DNA of 40,968 bases. Source: DATILI01 sp035476635. GTDB lineage: Bacteria > Pseudomonadota > Gammaproteobacteria > Burkholderiales > Burkholderiaceae_C. The notes below the pieces were generated by a model. The model was given only the letters and a program-made list of their open reading frames with translations, ran no database searches and was not told the DNA's origin. Location: the NCBI GenBank assembly GCA_035476635.1, contig DATILI010000169.1:1-40968 (forward strand), written 5' to 3'. Positions 33,446 to 40,968 of this stretch are shown in pieces. The position numbers were made by a program, and so were the translations under genes. Within the stretch, counting starts at the first letter, position 1; each line of letters begins with the position of its first letter.

Positions 33446-34315
33446 TTACTGGGCTGTTGCGCGTGCCAGCAGTCGCTCGGCCAGGCGCACGACCGGCGCA
33501 TCGACCATGCGGCCGTCCAGGCTGAATACACCGCCGCCCGCATCGGCAAATCCGGCTTGCACGCGCCGCGCCCAGTCCAGCTCGGCCGCACTCGGCGTGA
33601 GCTCGGCATGCACCGCTGCCACTTGCGCCGGGTGGATGCACAGCTTGGCGCCGAAGCCGCCACGGCGGCTGCGCGCCACATCGGTCTTGAGTTGCGCCAG
33701 GTCCTGCGTGGCCGCCGTCACGCCGTCCACCGGTGCGGCCAGATTGGCGCGGCGCGAAGCCAGGACCAGGGCCAATCGCACCGGCACCAGCTCGGCCTCG
33801 TCGGGGCCACAGGCCAGCCCGAGGTCGGCCTGAAAATCGAGATTGCCGAACATCAGCCGCGGCACTTGCGCGCAGGCCGCCAGCGCATCCACCGCCGCCA
33901 GGCCCGCCCCGGACTCCACCAAGGGGAACACGGCGCACGCCGGCCCCAGGAGCGCCGCCACGTGCCGCAGCATGTCGGCGGACTCGGCCTTGGGAACCAC
34001 CACGCCGGCCAGCCCCTGCAAGACGAGCGACTGCAGCAGCAACAGATCCGCGTCATGCCAGGCGGTGCCGGCAGCATTGATGCGCACCAGCACGCGGCCA
34101 CGATCGTGTGCGGGCAAGCTGGGCAGCCCGTCGGCCAGTTGGGCGCGTGCGGCGCCTTTGTCGGCTGGCGCCACGGCGTCTTCGAGATCGATGATCACCG
34201 CGTCCGCGCCCGAGGCCAGCGCCTTGGCATAGCGCTCGGGCCGGTTGGCCGGAACGAACAGGAACGAGCGGGCCGCGGCCAGCGCGACCTTGGTTGGGGT
34301 TGTCATGACGCTCAT
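33446..34315 (-). CDS. HpcH/HpaI-CitE family CoA-ester lyase (malyl/citramalyl-CoA lyase-like)
   Basis: About 289 residues. ARSFLFVPANRPERYAKALASGADAVIIDLEDAVAPADK is the CitE-family start with the metal-binding Glu/Asp pair; VLVRINAAGT supplies the substrate Arg, FPLVESGAGL the next Glu and LMFGNLDFQADLG the following Asp; GFGAKLCIHPAQV is the C-terminal motif. The family cleaves malyl-, citramalyl- or citryl-CoA into an acyl-CoA and an oxo-acid. With the CoA-transferase and hydratase next to it, citramalyl-CoA cleavage to acetyl-CoA and pyruvate is a reasonable guess. Starts at 34315, 34306 or 34336 are possible, all within a few bases of the CoA-transferase stop, so translation is coupled. 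Confidence 0.88.
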   Translation of the reverse strand: MSVMTTPTKVALAAARSFLFVPANRPERYAKALASGADAVIIDLEDAVAPADKGAARAQLADGLPSLPAHDRGRVLVRINAAGTAWHDADLLLLQSLVLQGLAGVVVPKAESADMLRHVAALLGPACAVFPLVESGAGLAAVDALAACAQVPRLMFGNLDFQADLGLACGPDEAELVPVRLALVLASRRANLAAPVDGVTAATQDLAQLKTDVARSRRGGFGAKLCIHPAQVAAVHAELTPSAAELDWARRVQAGFADAGGGVFSLDGRMVDAPVVRLAERLLARATAQ

Positions 34316-34325
34316 CAGCGGGTAC

Positions 34326-35507
34326 TCAAACGGCATGCGCTGCGCGCAGCGCGGCAATGGCCTCATCGCCCTGGCCCAGCTCGCGCAGGATCGCTTCGGT
34401 GTGCTCGCCGACTGCGGGAACGGCGTCCATGCGGTAGTCAAAACTGTTGTTGCGCCCTGGCGGCAACAGCGCCGGAATAGCGCCGGCGGGCGAACCCACG
34501 GGCGTCCAGCGCGCACGTGCCTGGAGCTGCGGATGCGCCCACACCTGGGCCATGCTGTTCATGCGCGCGTTGGCGATTTGCGCCTCGTCCAGACGGTCCA
34601 CCACCTGGGCGGTAGTCAAGGCGCCGAAGGTGGTGAGGATGATGGCCTTGAGCGCTTCGCGGTTCGCGTTGCGCTGCGCATTGCTGTCAAAGCGCGGGTC
34701 GGCGGCCAGCGCGGGCGCCTTCAGCACCACCTCGCAGAACACGCGCCATTCGCGCTCGTTTTGCAGGCCCAGCATCACCGTGCCGCCATCACCCGCCTGG
34801 AATGGGCCGTAGGGGTAGATGCTGGCGTGCGAGGCGGCGGTGCGTGGCGGCGGCGGTGCGCCCTCGAACGCGTAGTACAGCGGGTAGCCCATCCACTCGG
34901 CCAGCGATTCGAGCATGGACACATCGATGTGGCTGCCCCTGCCTGTCTTTTGCCGCTGCAGCAGCGCCGCCATCACGCCGGTGTAGGCATACATGCCGGC
35001 TGCTATGTCGGCCATGGAATTGCCGGCCTTCGAAGGCTCGTCGGGAGTGCCGGTGATCGACAACAGGCCGGCCTCGCTCTGGATCAGCAGGTCGTAGGCT
35101 TTCTTGTCGCGGTAGGGGCCATCTTCGCCGTAGCCCGAAATGTCGCAGACGATCAGCCCCGGGTGATCTTTTTGCAAAGTGTCGTAGTCCAGCCCCATGC
35201 GCGCCGTGGCGCCGGGCGCCAGGTTCTGCACCAGCACGTCGGCCCGGGCAATGATGCCCTGGAGCACGGCCAGCGCGGCGGGCTGCTTCAGGTCCAGGGT
35301 CAGGCTTTCCTTGGAACGGTTGGTCCAGACGAAATGCGAGGCCTGGCCGCGCACGCGCTGGTCGTAGGCACGCGCGAAGTCGCCGGCACCGGGCCGCTCC
35401 ACCTTGATCACGCGCGCGCCCAGGTCGGCCAGCTGGCGTGTACAGAACGGCGCGGCAATCGCGTGCTCAAGCGAGACCACGGTGATTCCATCAAGTGGTC
35501 GTGTCAT
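34326..35507 (-). CDS. Family III CoA-transferase (CaiB/Frc type)
   Basis: 393 residues. RPLDGITVVSLEHAIAAPFCTRQLADLGARVIKVERPGAGDFAR is the family N-terminus; VLVQNLAPGATARMGLDYDTL and CDISGYGEDGPYRDKKAYDLLIQSEAGL follow, with the candidate catalytic Asp139 in KAYDLL. GRGSHIDVSMLES and the glycine-rich C-terminal part are intact. It would move CoA from a donor such as succinyl-CoA to a dicarboxylate; in related gene sets this is itaconate, mesaconate or citramalate. The ATG overlaps the hydratase stop by 4 bases (35504-35507), a sign of translational coupling. Confidence 0.92.
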   Translation of the reverse strand: MTRPLDGITVVSLEHAIAAPFCTRQLADLGARVIKVERPGAGDFARAYDQRVRGQASHFVWTNRSKESLTLDLKQPAALAVLQGIIARADVLVQNLAPGATARMGLDYDTLQKDHPGLIVCDISGYGEDGPYRDKKAYDLLIQSEAGLLSITGTPDEPSKAGNSMADIAAGMYAYTGVMAALLQRQKTGRGSHIDVSMLESLAEWMGYPLYYAFEGAPPPPRTAASHASIYPYGPFQAGDGGTVMLGLQNEREWRVFCEVVLKAPALAADPRFDSNAQRNANREALKAIILTTFGALTTAQVVDRLDEAQIANARMNSMAQVWAHPQLQARARWTPVGSPAGAIPALLPPGRNNSFDYRMDAVPAVGEHTEAILRELGQGDEAIAALRAAHAV

Positions 35508-36397
35508 AGCGAATCTCCCAGTTCAGCCGTGGCTTGCATCGTGAGCCAGCCTTCGTGGTCTTGCGCCCAGAGACGCACGGAGCGGCCGTCGGCGGACGGC
35601 TGGCCATTCAGGCGGAACGGATGCAGGTCGAAGGTCGGCCGCACAGCCTTGAAGTTGAAGCTCTTGATGAACGCGCCCGGGGCATGGCGGCGCGCCAGGT
35701 CCACCAGCAGGGTGGCAATCAGCGGCCCGTGCACGATCAGGCCGGGATAGCCTTCGACGCCGGTGACGTAGCGGCGGTCGTAGTGAATGCGGTGGCCGTT
35801 GAAGGTGAGCGCCGAATAGCGAAACAGCAGCACATCGTCCGGCACGACTTCGCGCTGCCAGGCAGCGCCCTGCTCGGCCGCGGTGGGTGGCGGCACCGGG
35901 TCGCCGGGCTGGGCGGCGGCACGGTAGACGATGTCGTGCTCTTCAGACAAGGCCGGGCCTTGCGCGTTGTGCACCGCGTGCTTGACCAGCACAAACAGCA
36001 GGTCGCCAGTGCGCCCGGCCTTGTGCGTGACGGATTCAATGCGCGAAAGGCGCTGGACGGCATCGCCCACCAGCAGCGGGTTTTCAGGCACCCATTGCAG
36101 GCGCCCGCCGGCCCACATGCGACGCGGCAGCGGCACCGGCGGCAGAAAGCCGCCGCGCCGGGGGTGGCCGTCCACGCCGATCTCCGACTGGCGATGGTGC
36201 GGCAGAAAATAGAGCCAATGCCAAAGTGCGGGCAGCGGCGTACCGGGCACGGGCAGCGCGTCGTCGCGGTCCAGCGTGGCCGAGAGCGCGCGCACCGGCG
36301 CGGCGGTCAGGTCGTCGAGCAATGTCTCCTCGCGACCTCGCCAGGATTGCAGGTGCGCCAGCGCGGCGGGGTCAATTGTGGTTGCGGTGGTGTTCAT
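35504..36397 (-). CDS. MaoC/HTD2-like acyl-CoA hydratase (mesaconyl/itaconyl-CoA hydratase-like)
   Basis: 297 residues, double-hotdog size. The first half contains LPALWHWLYFLPHHRQSEIGVDGHPRRGGFLPPVPLPRRMWAGG, the second the hydratase motif FRYSALTFNGHRIHYDRRYV near residues 192-211 and YPGLIVHGPLIATLLVDL, as in FAS1-like/HTD2 dehydratases and in mesaconyl-C4-CoA or itaconyl-CoA hydratases (Meh/Ich). It would add water to a branched unsaturated CoA ester. It begins 4 nt after the upstream Bug gene and overlaps the CoA-transferase start by 4 bases, placing it firmly in one operon. Confidence 0.87.
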   Translation of the reverse strand: MNTTATTIDPAALAHLQSWRGREETLLDDLTAAPVRALSATLDRDDALPVPGTPLPALWHWLYFLPHHRQSEIGVDGHPRRGGFLPPVPLPRRMWAGGRLQWVPENPLLVGDAVQRLSRIESVTHKAGRTGDLLFVLVKHAVHNAQGPALSEEHDIVYRAAAQPGDPVPPPTAAEQGAAWQREVVPDDVLLFRYSALTFNGHRIHYDRRYVTGVEGYPGLIVHGPLIATLLVDLARRHAPGAFIKSFNFKAVRPTFDLHPFRLNGQPSADGRSVRLWAQDHEGWLTMQATAELGDSL

Positions 36398-36401
36398 GGC
36401 T

Positions 36402-37406
36402 TCAGTCCACTGTGGCGCCGGAAGACTTGACGATGCGCGCCCATTTCACGAGGTCTTCGTTGAGCGCGGTGGCAACCTGCTCGGGCGTGAAAGGTGCCGA
36501 GATCTCCACACCCTGCTGCTCCAGCTTGTCGCGCAGGTCCTTGGCGGCCAGCGCTTTCGCCATTCCATCTTGCAACCGGGAGAGCACGTCTTGCGGCACG
36601 CCGGCGGGTGCGAACAGGCCGATCCAGAGCGTACCGTTGTAGCCGGGCACCGACTCCGCGATGGTGGGCACGGCCGGCAGCACCGGCGAACGGTTGGCAC
36701 CACTGACCGCCAGAGCGCGCAGCTTGCCGGCCTTGATGTGCGCGAGCGACGAGGGCAGGCTTGCAAACACGATGGGCAGCTGGCCGCCCAGCACGTCGTT
36801 GAGTGCCGGGGCCACGCCCTTGTAGGGCACATGCTGCAGGTCGATGCCAGCCATGTTGTTCAGCATTTCGCCCAGCAGGTGGTTGAGCGTGCCATTGCCA
36901 GCCGATGCGTACTGGTATTGCTTGGGATGTGCCTTGGCCAGCGTCAGCAGTTCCTTCAGGTTGTTGGCGGCAAACGAAGGATGGACCAGCAACACGTTAG
37001 GCACGGCGCCGATCAGGCTGACCGGCCTGAAGTCCTTTACCGGATCGAAGCCAGGGCTTTTGTACAGCGCGGGGTTGATGGCCTGGCTGCTGCTGATCGT
37101 CATGAGCAGCGTATAGCCGTCCTTGGGCGCCTTGGCCGCGGCCTGCGTGCCGATGTTGCCGCCCGCACCCGGCCGGTTTTCCACCACCACGCTGGCGTTG
37201 CCAAGAGTCTCGCCGAGCTTCTGGCTCACGAGACGGCCGACGATGTCATTGGTACCCCCGGCCGCCTGCGGCACGATCATGACAATGGGGCGGCTGGGGT
37301 ACGCGGCCTGCGCCTGGACCGCCTGGCTGGCACCCAAGGCCAGCAACGCCAACGAACAGACCACGGCCATGCGGCGCGCTGACTGGGGAAAACGGGAACT
37401 GAACAT
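36402..37406 (-). CDS. Bug/TctC-family periplasmic solute-binding protein
   Basis: 334 residues with a signal peptide (about 1-34, VVCSLALLALGASQAVQAQA). The mature start YPSRPIVMIVPQAAGGTNDIVGRLVSQKLGETLG, ENRPGAGGNIGTQAAAKAPKDGYTLLM and HVPYKGVAPALNDVLGGQLPIVFAS are classic Bug motifs. It is the first gene of the LysR-facing operon; CAGGAGACA provides the ribosome site. Its partner membrane proteins are not present. Together with the second Bug protein at 32388-33383 it brackets the three CoA enzymes. Its likely ligand is the dicarboxylate that the enzymes process. Confidence 0.93.
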   Translation of the reverse strand: MFSSRFPQSARRMAVVCSLALLALGASQAVQAQAAYPSRPIVMIVPQAAGGTNDIVGRLVSQKLGETLGNASVVVENRPGAGGNIGTQAAAKAPKDGYTLLMTISSSQAINPALYKSPGFDPVKDFRPVSLIGAVPNVLLVHPSFAANNLKELLTLAKAHPKQYQYASAGNGTLNHLLGEMLNNMAGIDLQHVPYKGVAPALNDVLGGQLPIVFASLPSSLAHIKAGKLRALAVSGANRSPVLPAVPTIAESVPGYNGTLWIGLFAPAGVPQDVLSRLQDGMAKALAAKDLRDKLEQQGVEISAPFTPEQVATALNEDLVKWARIVKSSGATVD

Positions 37407-37484
37407 GCGCTTTGTCTCCTGTGCTCAGCGCGCATCGTCTGCGTTTCCAGGATCCAACGCAATCACGGAATTCAATACCAAGCC

Positions 37485-37499
37485 TTCGGAATTTCCGAA
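37485..37499. promoter_or_regulatory. LysR-type operator (T-N11-A dyad)
   Basis: Perfect inverted repeat TTCGGAA-T-TTCCGAA containing TCGGAATTTCCGA, a T-N11-A LysR box, in the 123-nt divergent region. It ends 31 nt before the LysR start and lies 79 nt upstream of the Bug gene start, a normal place for a recognition site of the regulator. Confidence 0.65.
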
Positions 37500-37529
37500 C
37501 CCTTGCGTTCAACGCGCTACCATCCGACC

Positions 37530-38429
37530 ATGCATTTCGACCTGACCGACCTGCGACTTTTCGTGCTGAGCGCCGAGGAGCGCAACCTCACGCGCGCGGC
37601 GGCGCGGCAGCATTTGTCACTGGCAGCCGCAAGCGCGCGCATCAAGGCGCTGGAGACCCAGGCCGGCATGGCCTTGCTGCATCGCGAGGCACGTGGCGTC
37701 CGCCTTACGCCACCGGGTGAAGCCTTCCTGCACCACGCGCGCGGCGTCTTGCGCCAGGCCGACCAGTTGCGCGTGGACTTGCAGGAATACGGCGGCGGCC
37801 TGCGCGGCCATCTGCGGGTGTTTGCCAACACCACGGCGGTCACCGACTTCCTGCCCGAAATCCTGCCGGGCTTTCTTTCGGCCAACCGCAAGGTGAATAT
37901 CGACCTTCAGGAAAAACCGAATGCTGAAATCGCCCGCGGCGTGCTGGATAGCCGGGCGGACATCGGCATCGTGGCAGGCAAGGTCGATACGCTGGGCCTG
38001 CAGGCCATCCACTTCAGCACCGACCGGCTGGTGCTGGTGACTGCGCGCGGCCACCGCTTTGCCCGGCGCAAGCGCATCGCCTTTGCCGAAACACTGGACG
38101 AAGACGCGGTGGGCATGCACCACGGCAGCACCTTGCAAACCTTTTTGGCCCAGGTCACGGACGCGCTGGGCAAGCCGCTGAAGCTGCGCATCCAGCTCGC
38201 AAGCTTTGACGCCATGTGCCGCATGATCGGCGCCGGCGTGGGTGTCGGCATCGTTCCCGAATCCGCCGCGCGGCGCAACCGCGAAAGCATGCAACTGGCG
38301 CTGGTAGAGCTGACCGACCCCTGGAGCGTGCGCGAACGCTACATCCTGGTGCGCGACCAAAGCGCCCTGCCCAGCTATGCGCAGGCGCTGATCGAAACCT
38401 TGATCGACCATTACCGCCAGGGTCATTGA
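37530..38429 (+). CDS. LysR-family transcriptional regulator
   Basis: 299 residues. Winged helix-turn-helix at 1-60 (LTDLRLFVLSAEERNLTRAAARQHLSLAAASARIKALE) followed by a two-lobed periplasmic-binding-like effector domain (about 90-295) ending DPWSVRERYILVRDQSALPSYAQALIETL. ATG 37530 is chosen because the DNA-binding domain begins at once; the frame opens at 37503. It is divergent from the Bug-hydratase-transferase-lyase operon and probably activates it in response to a pathway intermediate. The T-N11-A dyad lies between the two. Confidence 0.93.
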   Translation: MHFDLTDLRLFVLSAEERNLTRAAARQHLSLAAASARIKALETQAGMALLHREARGVRLTPPGEAFLHHARGVLRQADQLRVDLQEYGGGLRGHLRVFANTTAVTDFLPEILPGFLSANRKVNIDLQEKPNAEIARGVLDSRADIGIVAGKVDTLGLQAIHFSTDRLVLVTARGHRFARRKRIAFAETLDEDAVGMHHGSTLQTFLAQVTDALGKPLKLRIQLASFDAMCRMIGAGVGVGIVPESAARRNRESMQLALVELTDPWSVRERYILVRDQSALPSYAQALIETLIDHYRQGH

Positions 38430-38490
38430 ACACGCGCGCGCCCAGGGCGACAAAAACAAGCCTGGTACGTGTCCTGCTATCTTCCCTGCG

Positions 38491-39090
38491 ATGCACCTGC
38501 CCAATCCAGCACCGACCTTGCAGTCCTGTCCGCTCACCGCCGAAGCCTTCGCGCCCTTCGGCTCCGTGGTCGAAGGCTTTGCCCCGCCGGGTACGCCAGG
38601 GGCTGCGCCGCCACCGGGTGCTCGCGCCATCAATGACGGCACCACCTGGCGGCTGGACCTGACGCACGACCTGGATTTGCAACGCGAAGGCGGCACGCCG
38701 GGCCTGGCCATCTACAGTGCCGCGGCGCGCCAGTTTCCGTTCATGCTGGAGGTCCTGGAACGCCACGAACTGGGCAGCCAGGGCTTTCTGCCGCTGACGG
38801 GGGCGCGCTTCGTCGTGGTGGTTGCCGCTGCGGGTACCGCCCCTGGCATCGAGGATCTGAAGGCCTTTCACACCACCGGGCAGCAAGGCGTGGTGTTACA
38901 CCCGGGAACCTGGCACCACGCGCTGCTGGCGGTGGAGGCCGGCAGCTTTGCCGTCATCGAGCGCCACCTCGCACCCAACGGCCACGCCACGGATCACGCC
39001 ACGGATCACACGATGGCGCGCCCGGTGGATTGCGGGCTGGCCACGCTGAGCGCCCCCGTACGGTTGGAGGCGCCGTTCAGGTTGCGGTAG
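38491..39090 (+). CDS. Ureidoglycolate lyase family protein
   Basis: 199 residues. Conserved features of the AllA family: LTAEAFAPFGSVVE at the start, ARQFPFMLEVLERHELGSQGFLPLTGARFVVVVA in the middle, and VVLHPGTWHHALLAV with the cupin-fold histidines. The family converts ureidoglycolate to glyoxylate and urea in allantoin breakdown. It is longer than the roughly 160-residue E. coli enzyme, with an inserted Pro/Gly-rich loop near 30-45 and a C-terminal extension containing a HATDHATDH repeat. The gene stands alone on the plus strand: 61 nt after LysR and 8 nt before the end of the converging ABC genes. No other purine-degradation gene is in view, so the exact substrate is unproven. Confidence 0.85.
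   Translation: MHLPNPAPTLQSCPLTAEAFAPFGSVVEGFAPPGTPGAAPPPGARAINDGTTWRLDLTHDLDLQREGGTPGLAIYSAAARQFPFMLEVLERHELGSQGFLPLTGARFVVVVAAAGTAPGIEDLKAFHTTGQQGVVLHPGTWHHALLAVEAGSFAVIERHLAPNGHATDHATDHTMARPVDCGLATLSAPVRLEAPFRLR
38983..39006 (+). repeat. Tandem 12-bp repeat inside the ureidoglycolate lyase gene
   Basis: CACGCCACGGAT occurs twice in a row and encodes HATDHATD near residues 165-172, a short histidine-rich extension outside the conserved core. Confidence 0.8.
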
Positions 39091-39098
39091 TCAATGTT

Positions 39099-40127
39099 TC
39101 AGGCGGCCAGCACGGGCGCGGTGTGCGCCGCGGCGGCCGTATGGATGCAGCGCGCGCGGTGATTCGGCGCGAGTTCAATCACCGCCGGCTGGGCGGCATG
39201 GCAGGCGTCGGTGGCAAGCGTACAGCGCTCGGCAAAGGCGCAGCCAGGCGGCAGTGCCGACAAATCGGGTGGCGCGCCGCCTATCGTTTCCAGGCGGCTG
39301 CCGCGAGCCATCGCACCGTGCGCGCGGCTCTTGAGCAGCGCAATGGTGTACGGATGGCGCGGCGAGCGGATCAACTCACGGGCCGTGCCCTCCTCCACGA
39401 TGCGCCCGGCATACATCACCGCAATGCGGTCGGCCACCTCGACGGCGGCGCCGATATCGTGCGTGACGAACAGCACCGACAGACCCAGGTCGCGCTGCAG
39501 CTCGCGCAGCAGCAAAAGGATCTGGATCTGCACCGTGGCGTCCAGCGCGGTGGTCGGCTCGTCAGCCAGCAACAGCTGCGGGCGGCAGGCCAGGGCCAGC
39601 GCGATCATCGCGCGCTGGCGCATGCCACCCGACATCTCGTGCGGGTAGGCCTGCAGGCGGCGCTCGGGGCTCGGAATGCGCACGCGCTCGAACAGCGCCA
39701 GGGCGCGCTGGTGCGCCTGGGCCTGGGTGACCGATTCGTGCCGGCGGATCGTCTCGACAATCTGCGCGCCAACCGAATAGACCGGGTCCAGCGCCAGCAG
39801 CGGCTCCTGGAAAATCATCGAGGCCACCTTGCCGCGGTAATCCGTGAGCTCGGACTGCGACAGCGCCAGCACGTCGCGGCCGGCGACGCGGACCTGGCCA
39901 CCGATGCGCGTGCGGCGTTCCGGGTGCAGGCGCAGCAGCGTGCGCATGGTCACGCTCTTGCCTGAGCCCGATTCGCCGATCAACGCGACCACTTCGCCGC
40001 GTTGCACGTCGAGGCTCACGCCGCTGACCGCCTGCACGGGTTTGCGGCCGCCTGAGAAGGTGACGCTGAGGTCGCGCAGGCTGACCATGGGGTCGGGGGT
40101 TGGGGTTGCGGTGGGTATGTTGGACAT
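39099..40127 (-). CDS. Oligopeptide/dipeptide-type ABC transporter ATP-binding protein (DppD-like)
   Basis: 342 residues. Walker A GESGSGKS, Q-loop FQEP, signature MSGGMRQR, Walker B LLLADEPTTALD and switch His in THD are all intact. The C-terminal oligopeptide-transporter extension has the cysteine-containing PPGCAFAERC and CHAAQPAV pattern. It energises uptake of peptides or related small solutes through permeases that are outside the window. The gene follows the second ATPase by 25 nt on the same strand. ATG 40127 is the first in frame; the conserved part starts at MVSLRDLSVTF, so a start at the internal Met14 is possible. Confidence 0.94.
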   Translation of the reverse strand: MSNIPTATPTPDPMVSLRDLSVTFSGGRKPVQAVSGVSLDVQRGEVVALIGESGSGKSVTMRTLLRLHPERRTRIGGQVRVAGRDVLALSQSELTDYRGKVASMIFQEPLLALDPVYSVGAQIVETIRRHESVTQAQAHQRALALFERVRIPSPERRLQAYPHEMSGGMRQRAMIALALACRPQLLLADEPTTALDATVQIQILLLLRELQRDLGLSVLFVTHDIGAAVEVADRIAVMYAGRIVEEGTARELIRSPRHPYTIALLKSRAHGAMARGSRLETIGGAPPDLSALPPGCAFAERCTLATDACHAAQPAVIELAPNHRARCIHTAAAAHTAPVLAA

Positions 40128-40152
40128 GGGTCAGCCTGGATGTGGATCACTT

Positions 40153-40968
40153 TCAAGCCGCATGCGCCATCGGATGGCCGCTGCCGGGCTCGTGCACCAG
40201 ACAGCTGACGGCGTGCATCGCATTGGTGAGTGCCGGCGCGGGCACACGTTGACTGCACACCGGCGCGGCCAGCGCGCAGCGCGGATGAAAGCGGCAGCCC
40301 GCAGGCGGGTTGATCGGATTCGGCGGATCGCCGGCCAGTGCGGCTTCCTCGGTGCGGTGGTCCGGGTCCATGGAAGGCATCGACGACAGCAGCGCGCGCG
40401 TGTAGGGATGCGCCGGCGTTTCGTAGAGGACATCCGATGGCCCGATCTCTGCCACCTGGCCGAGGTACATCACCATCACGCGGTCGCTCATGTAGCGCAC
40501 CACGTTCAAGTCGTGGCTGATGAAGATATAGGTCAGCCCGAACTCGACTTTCAGGTCCAGCAGCAGGTTGATCACCTGCGCCTCGACCGACTTGTCAAGC
40601 GCCGATACCGCTTCATCGAGGATGACTACGCGCGGCTGCAAGGCCAGCGCACGCGCGATGTTCACACGCTGGCGTTGGCCGCCCGACAACTCGTGCGGAT
40701 AGCGCTCGGCAAAGCGCCGGGGCTCCAGGCCGACCCGGGCAAGCAGATCGCGCGCCCGGTGCACGGCCTCGCTGTGCGCGACGCCATGCACCTGCGGACC
40801 GAAGGCAACCGAGTCCTCGATCGTCAGGCGCGGGTTCAGCGACGCGTAGCTGTCCTGGAACACCATCTGCACCTGGCGGCGGAATTCCTTCAGCGGCAGA
40901 TCACGGCTGCCGACCGCGCGGCCGTCGAACACCACCTCGCCGGCGGTCGGCGCCATCAATTGCATCAA
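40153..40968 (-). CDS. Oligopeptide/dipeptide-type ABC transporter ATP-binding protein (DppF-like, partial)
   Basis: 271 codons visible, cut at the right edge; the N-terminal part with Walker A is missing and the visible sequence begins just after it (LMQLMAPTAGEVVFDG). Visible motifs: Q-loop VFQDSYASLNPRLT, signature ELSGGQRQR, Walker B VVILDEAVSALDKSVEAQ, switch FISHDLN, and the C-terminal PPAGCRFHPRCALA extension. It pairs with the DppD-like protein to form the ATPase heterodimer of a Dpp/Opp-type importer. The permease and binding-protein genes are presumably upstream, beyond the window. Confidence 0.93.
   Translation of the reverse strand: MMQLMAPTAGEVVFDGRAVGSRDLPLKEFRRQVQMVFQDSYASLNPRLTIEDSVAFGPQVHGVAHSEAVHRARDLLARVGLEPRRFAERYPHELSGGQRQRVNIARALALQPRVVILDEAVSALDKSVEAQVINLLLDLKVEFGLTYIFISHDLNVVRYMSDRVMVMYLGQVAEIGPSDVLYETPAHPYTRALLSSMPSMDPDHRTEEAALAGDPPNPINPPAGCRFHPRCALAAPVCSQRVPAPALTNAMHAVSCLVHEPGSGHPMAHAA

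Overview
The window is about 41 kb of high-GC DNA that looks chromosomal and comes from a betaproteobacterium, most likely of the family Comamonadaceae (order Burkholderiales). The evidence is the block tRNA-Leu, tig, clpP, clpX, lon, tRNA-Gly, tRNA-Cys, tRNA-Leu, the two orphan Bug/TctC-type periplasmic binding proteins (a family greatly expanded in this class), the pgm-waaC pair, and hpnCDE squalene genes. I see no insertion sequence, phage gene, CRISPR array, rRNA or replication origin. Gene density is high, and no gap above 300 bases lacks an RNA gene or regulatory site.

Layout. 1-1832 (minus): envelope sugar genes, waaC (cut by the window edge) and a phosphomannomutase/phosphoglucomutase. 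1948-3972 (plus): DNA alkylation repair, an Ada-AraC-AlkA fusion followed by ogt, then an EamA exporter (4050-4934). 5094-9982: two converging cyclic-di-GMP genes, a 1287-residue membrane 5xPAS-GGDEF-EAL protein and a soluble GGEEF cyclase, whose stop codons overlap. 10109-12106 (minus): a UMF1-type MFS transporter and an unrecognised acidic protein. 12128-12652 (minus): a tRNA-Gly/Cys/Leu cluster with a visible promoter and terminators. 12658-18738 (minus): the protein quality-control block lon, clpX, clpP, tig, headed by tRNA-Leu(UAG). 18888-23340 (minus): a two-gene RND efflux operon with a strong promoter overlapped by a TetR-type operator. 23356-28809 (plus): hpnC-hpnD-hpnE (farnesyl diphosphate to squalene) followed by a penicillin-acylase-family hydrolase. 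28828-31110 (minus): a PAS-GAF-GGDEF-EAL protein resembling the C-terminal part of E. coli DosP. 31168-31290: a long imperfect inverted repeat touching the cobT stop codon.

31290-37406 (minus): Bug protein, hydratase, CoA-transferase, lyase, second Bug protein, cobT, facing a LysR regulator (37530-38429) across an intergenic region with a clear T-N11-A dyad. The CoA-transferase/hydratase/lyase set matches in family composition the known itaconate (Ict-Ich-Ccl) and mesaconyl/citramalyl-CoA routes, so this is the best candidate for a distinct catabolic system here. 38491-40968: a ureidoglycolate-lyase-family protein facing two Dpp/Opp-type ABC ATPases, the second cut by the window edge.

Most functions are inferred from protein motifs read directly in the translation; no database search was possible. 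The most interesting regulatory observations are the operator-promoter of the RND operon, the dyad covering the Shine-Dalgarno of the DosP-like gene, the LysR dyad, and the long palindrome next to cobT.
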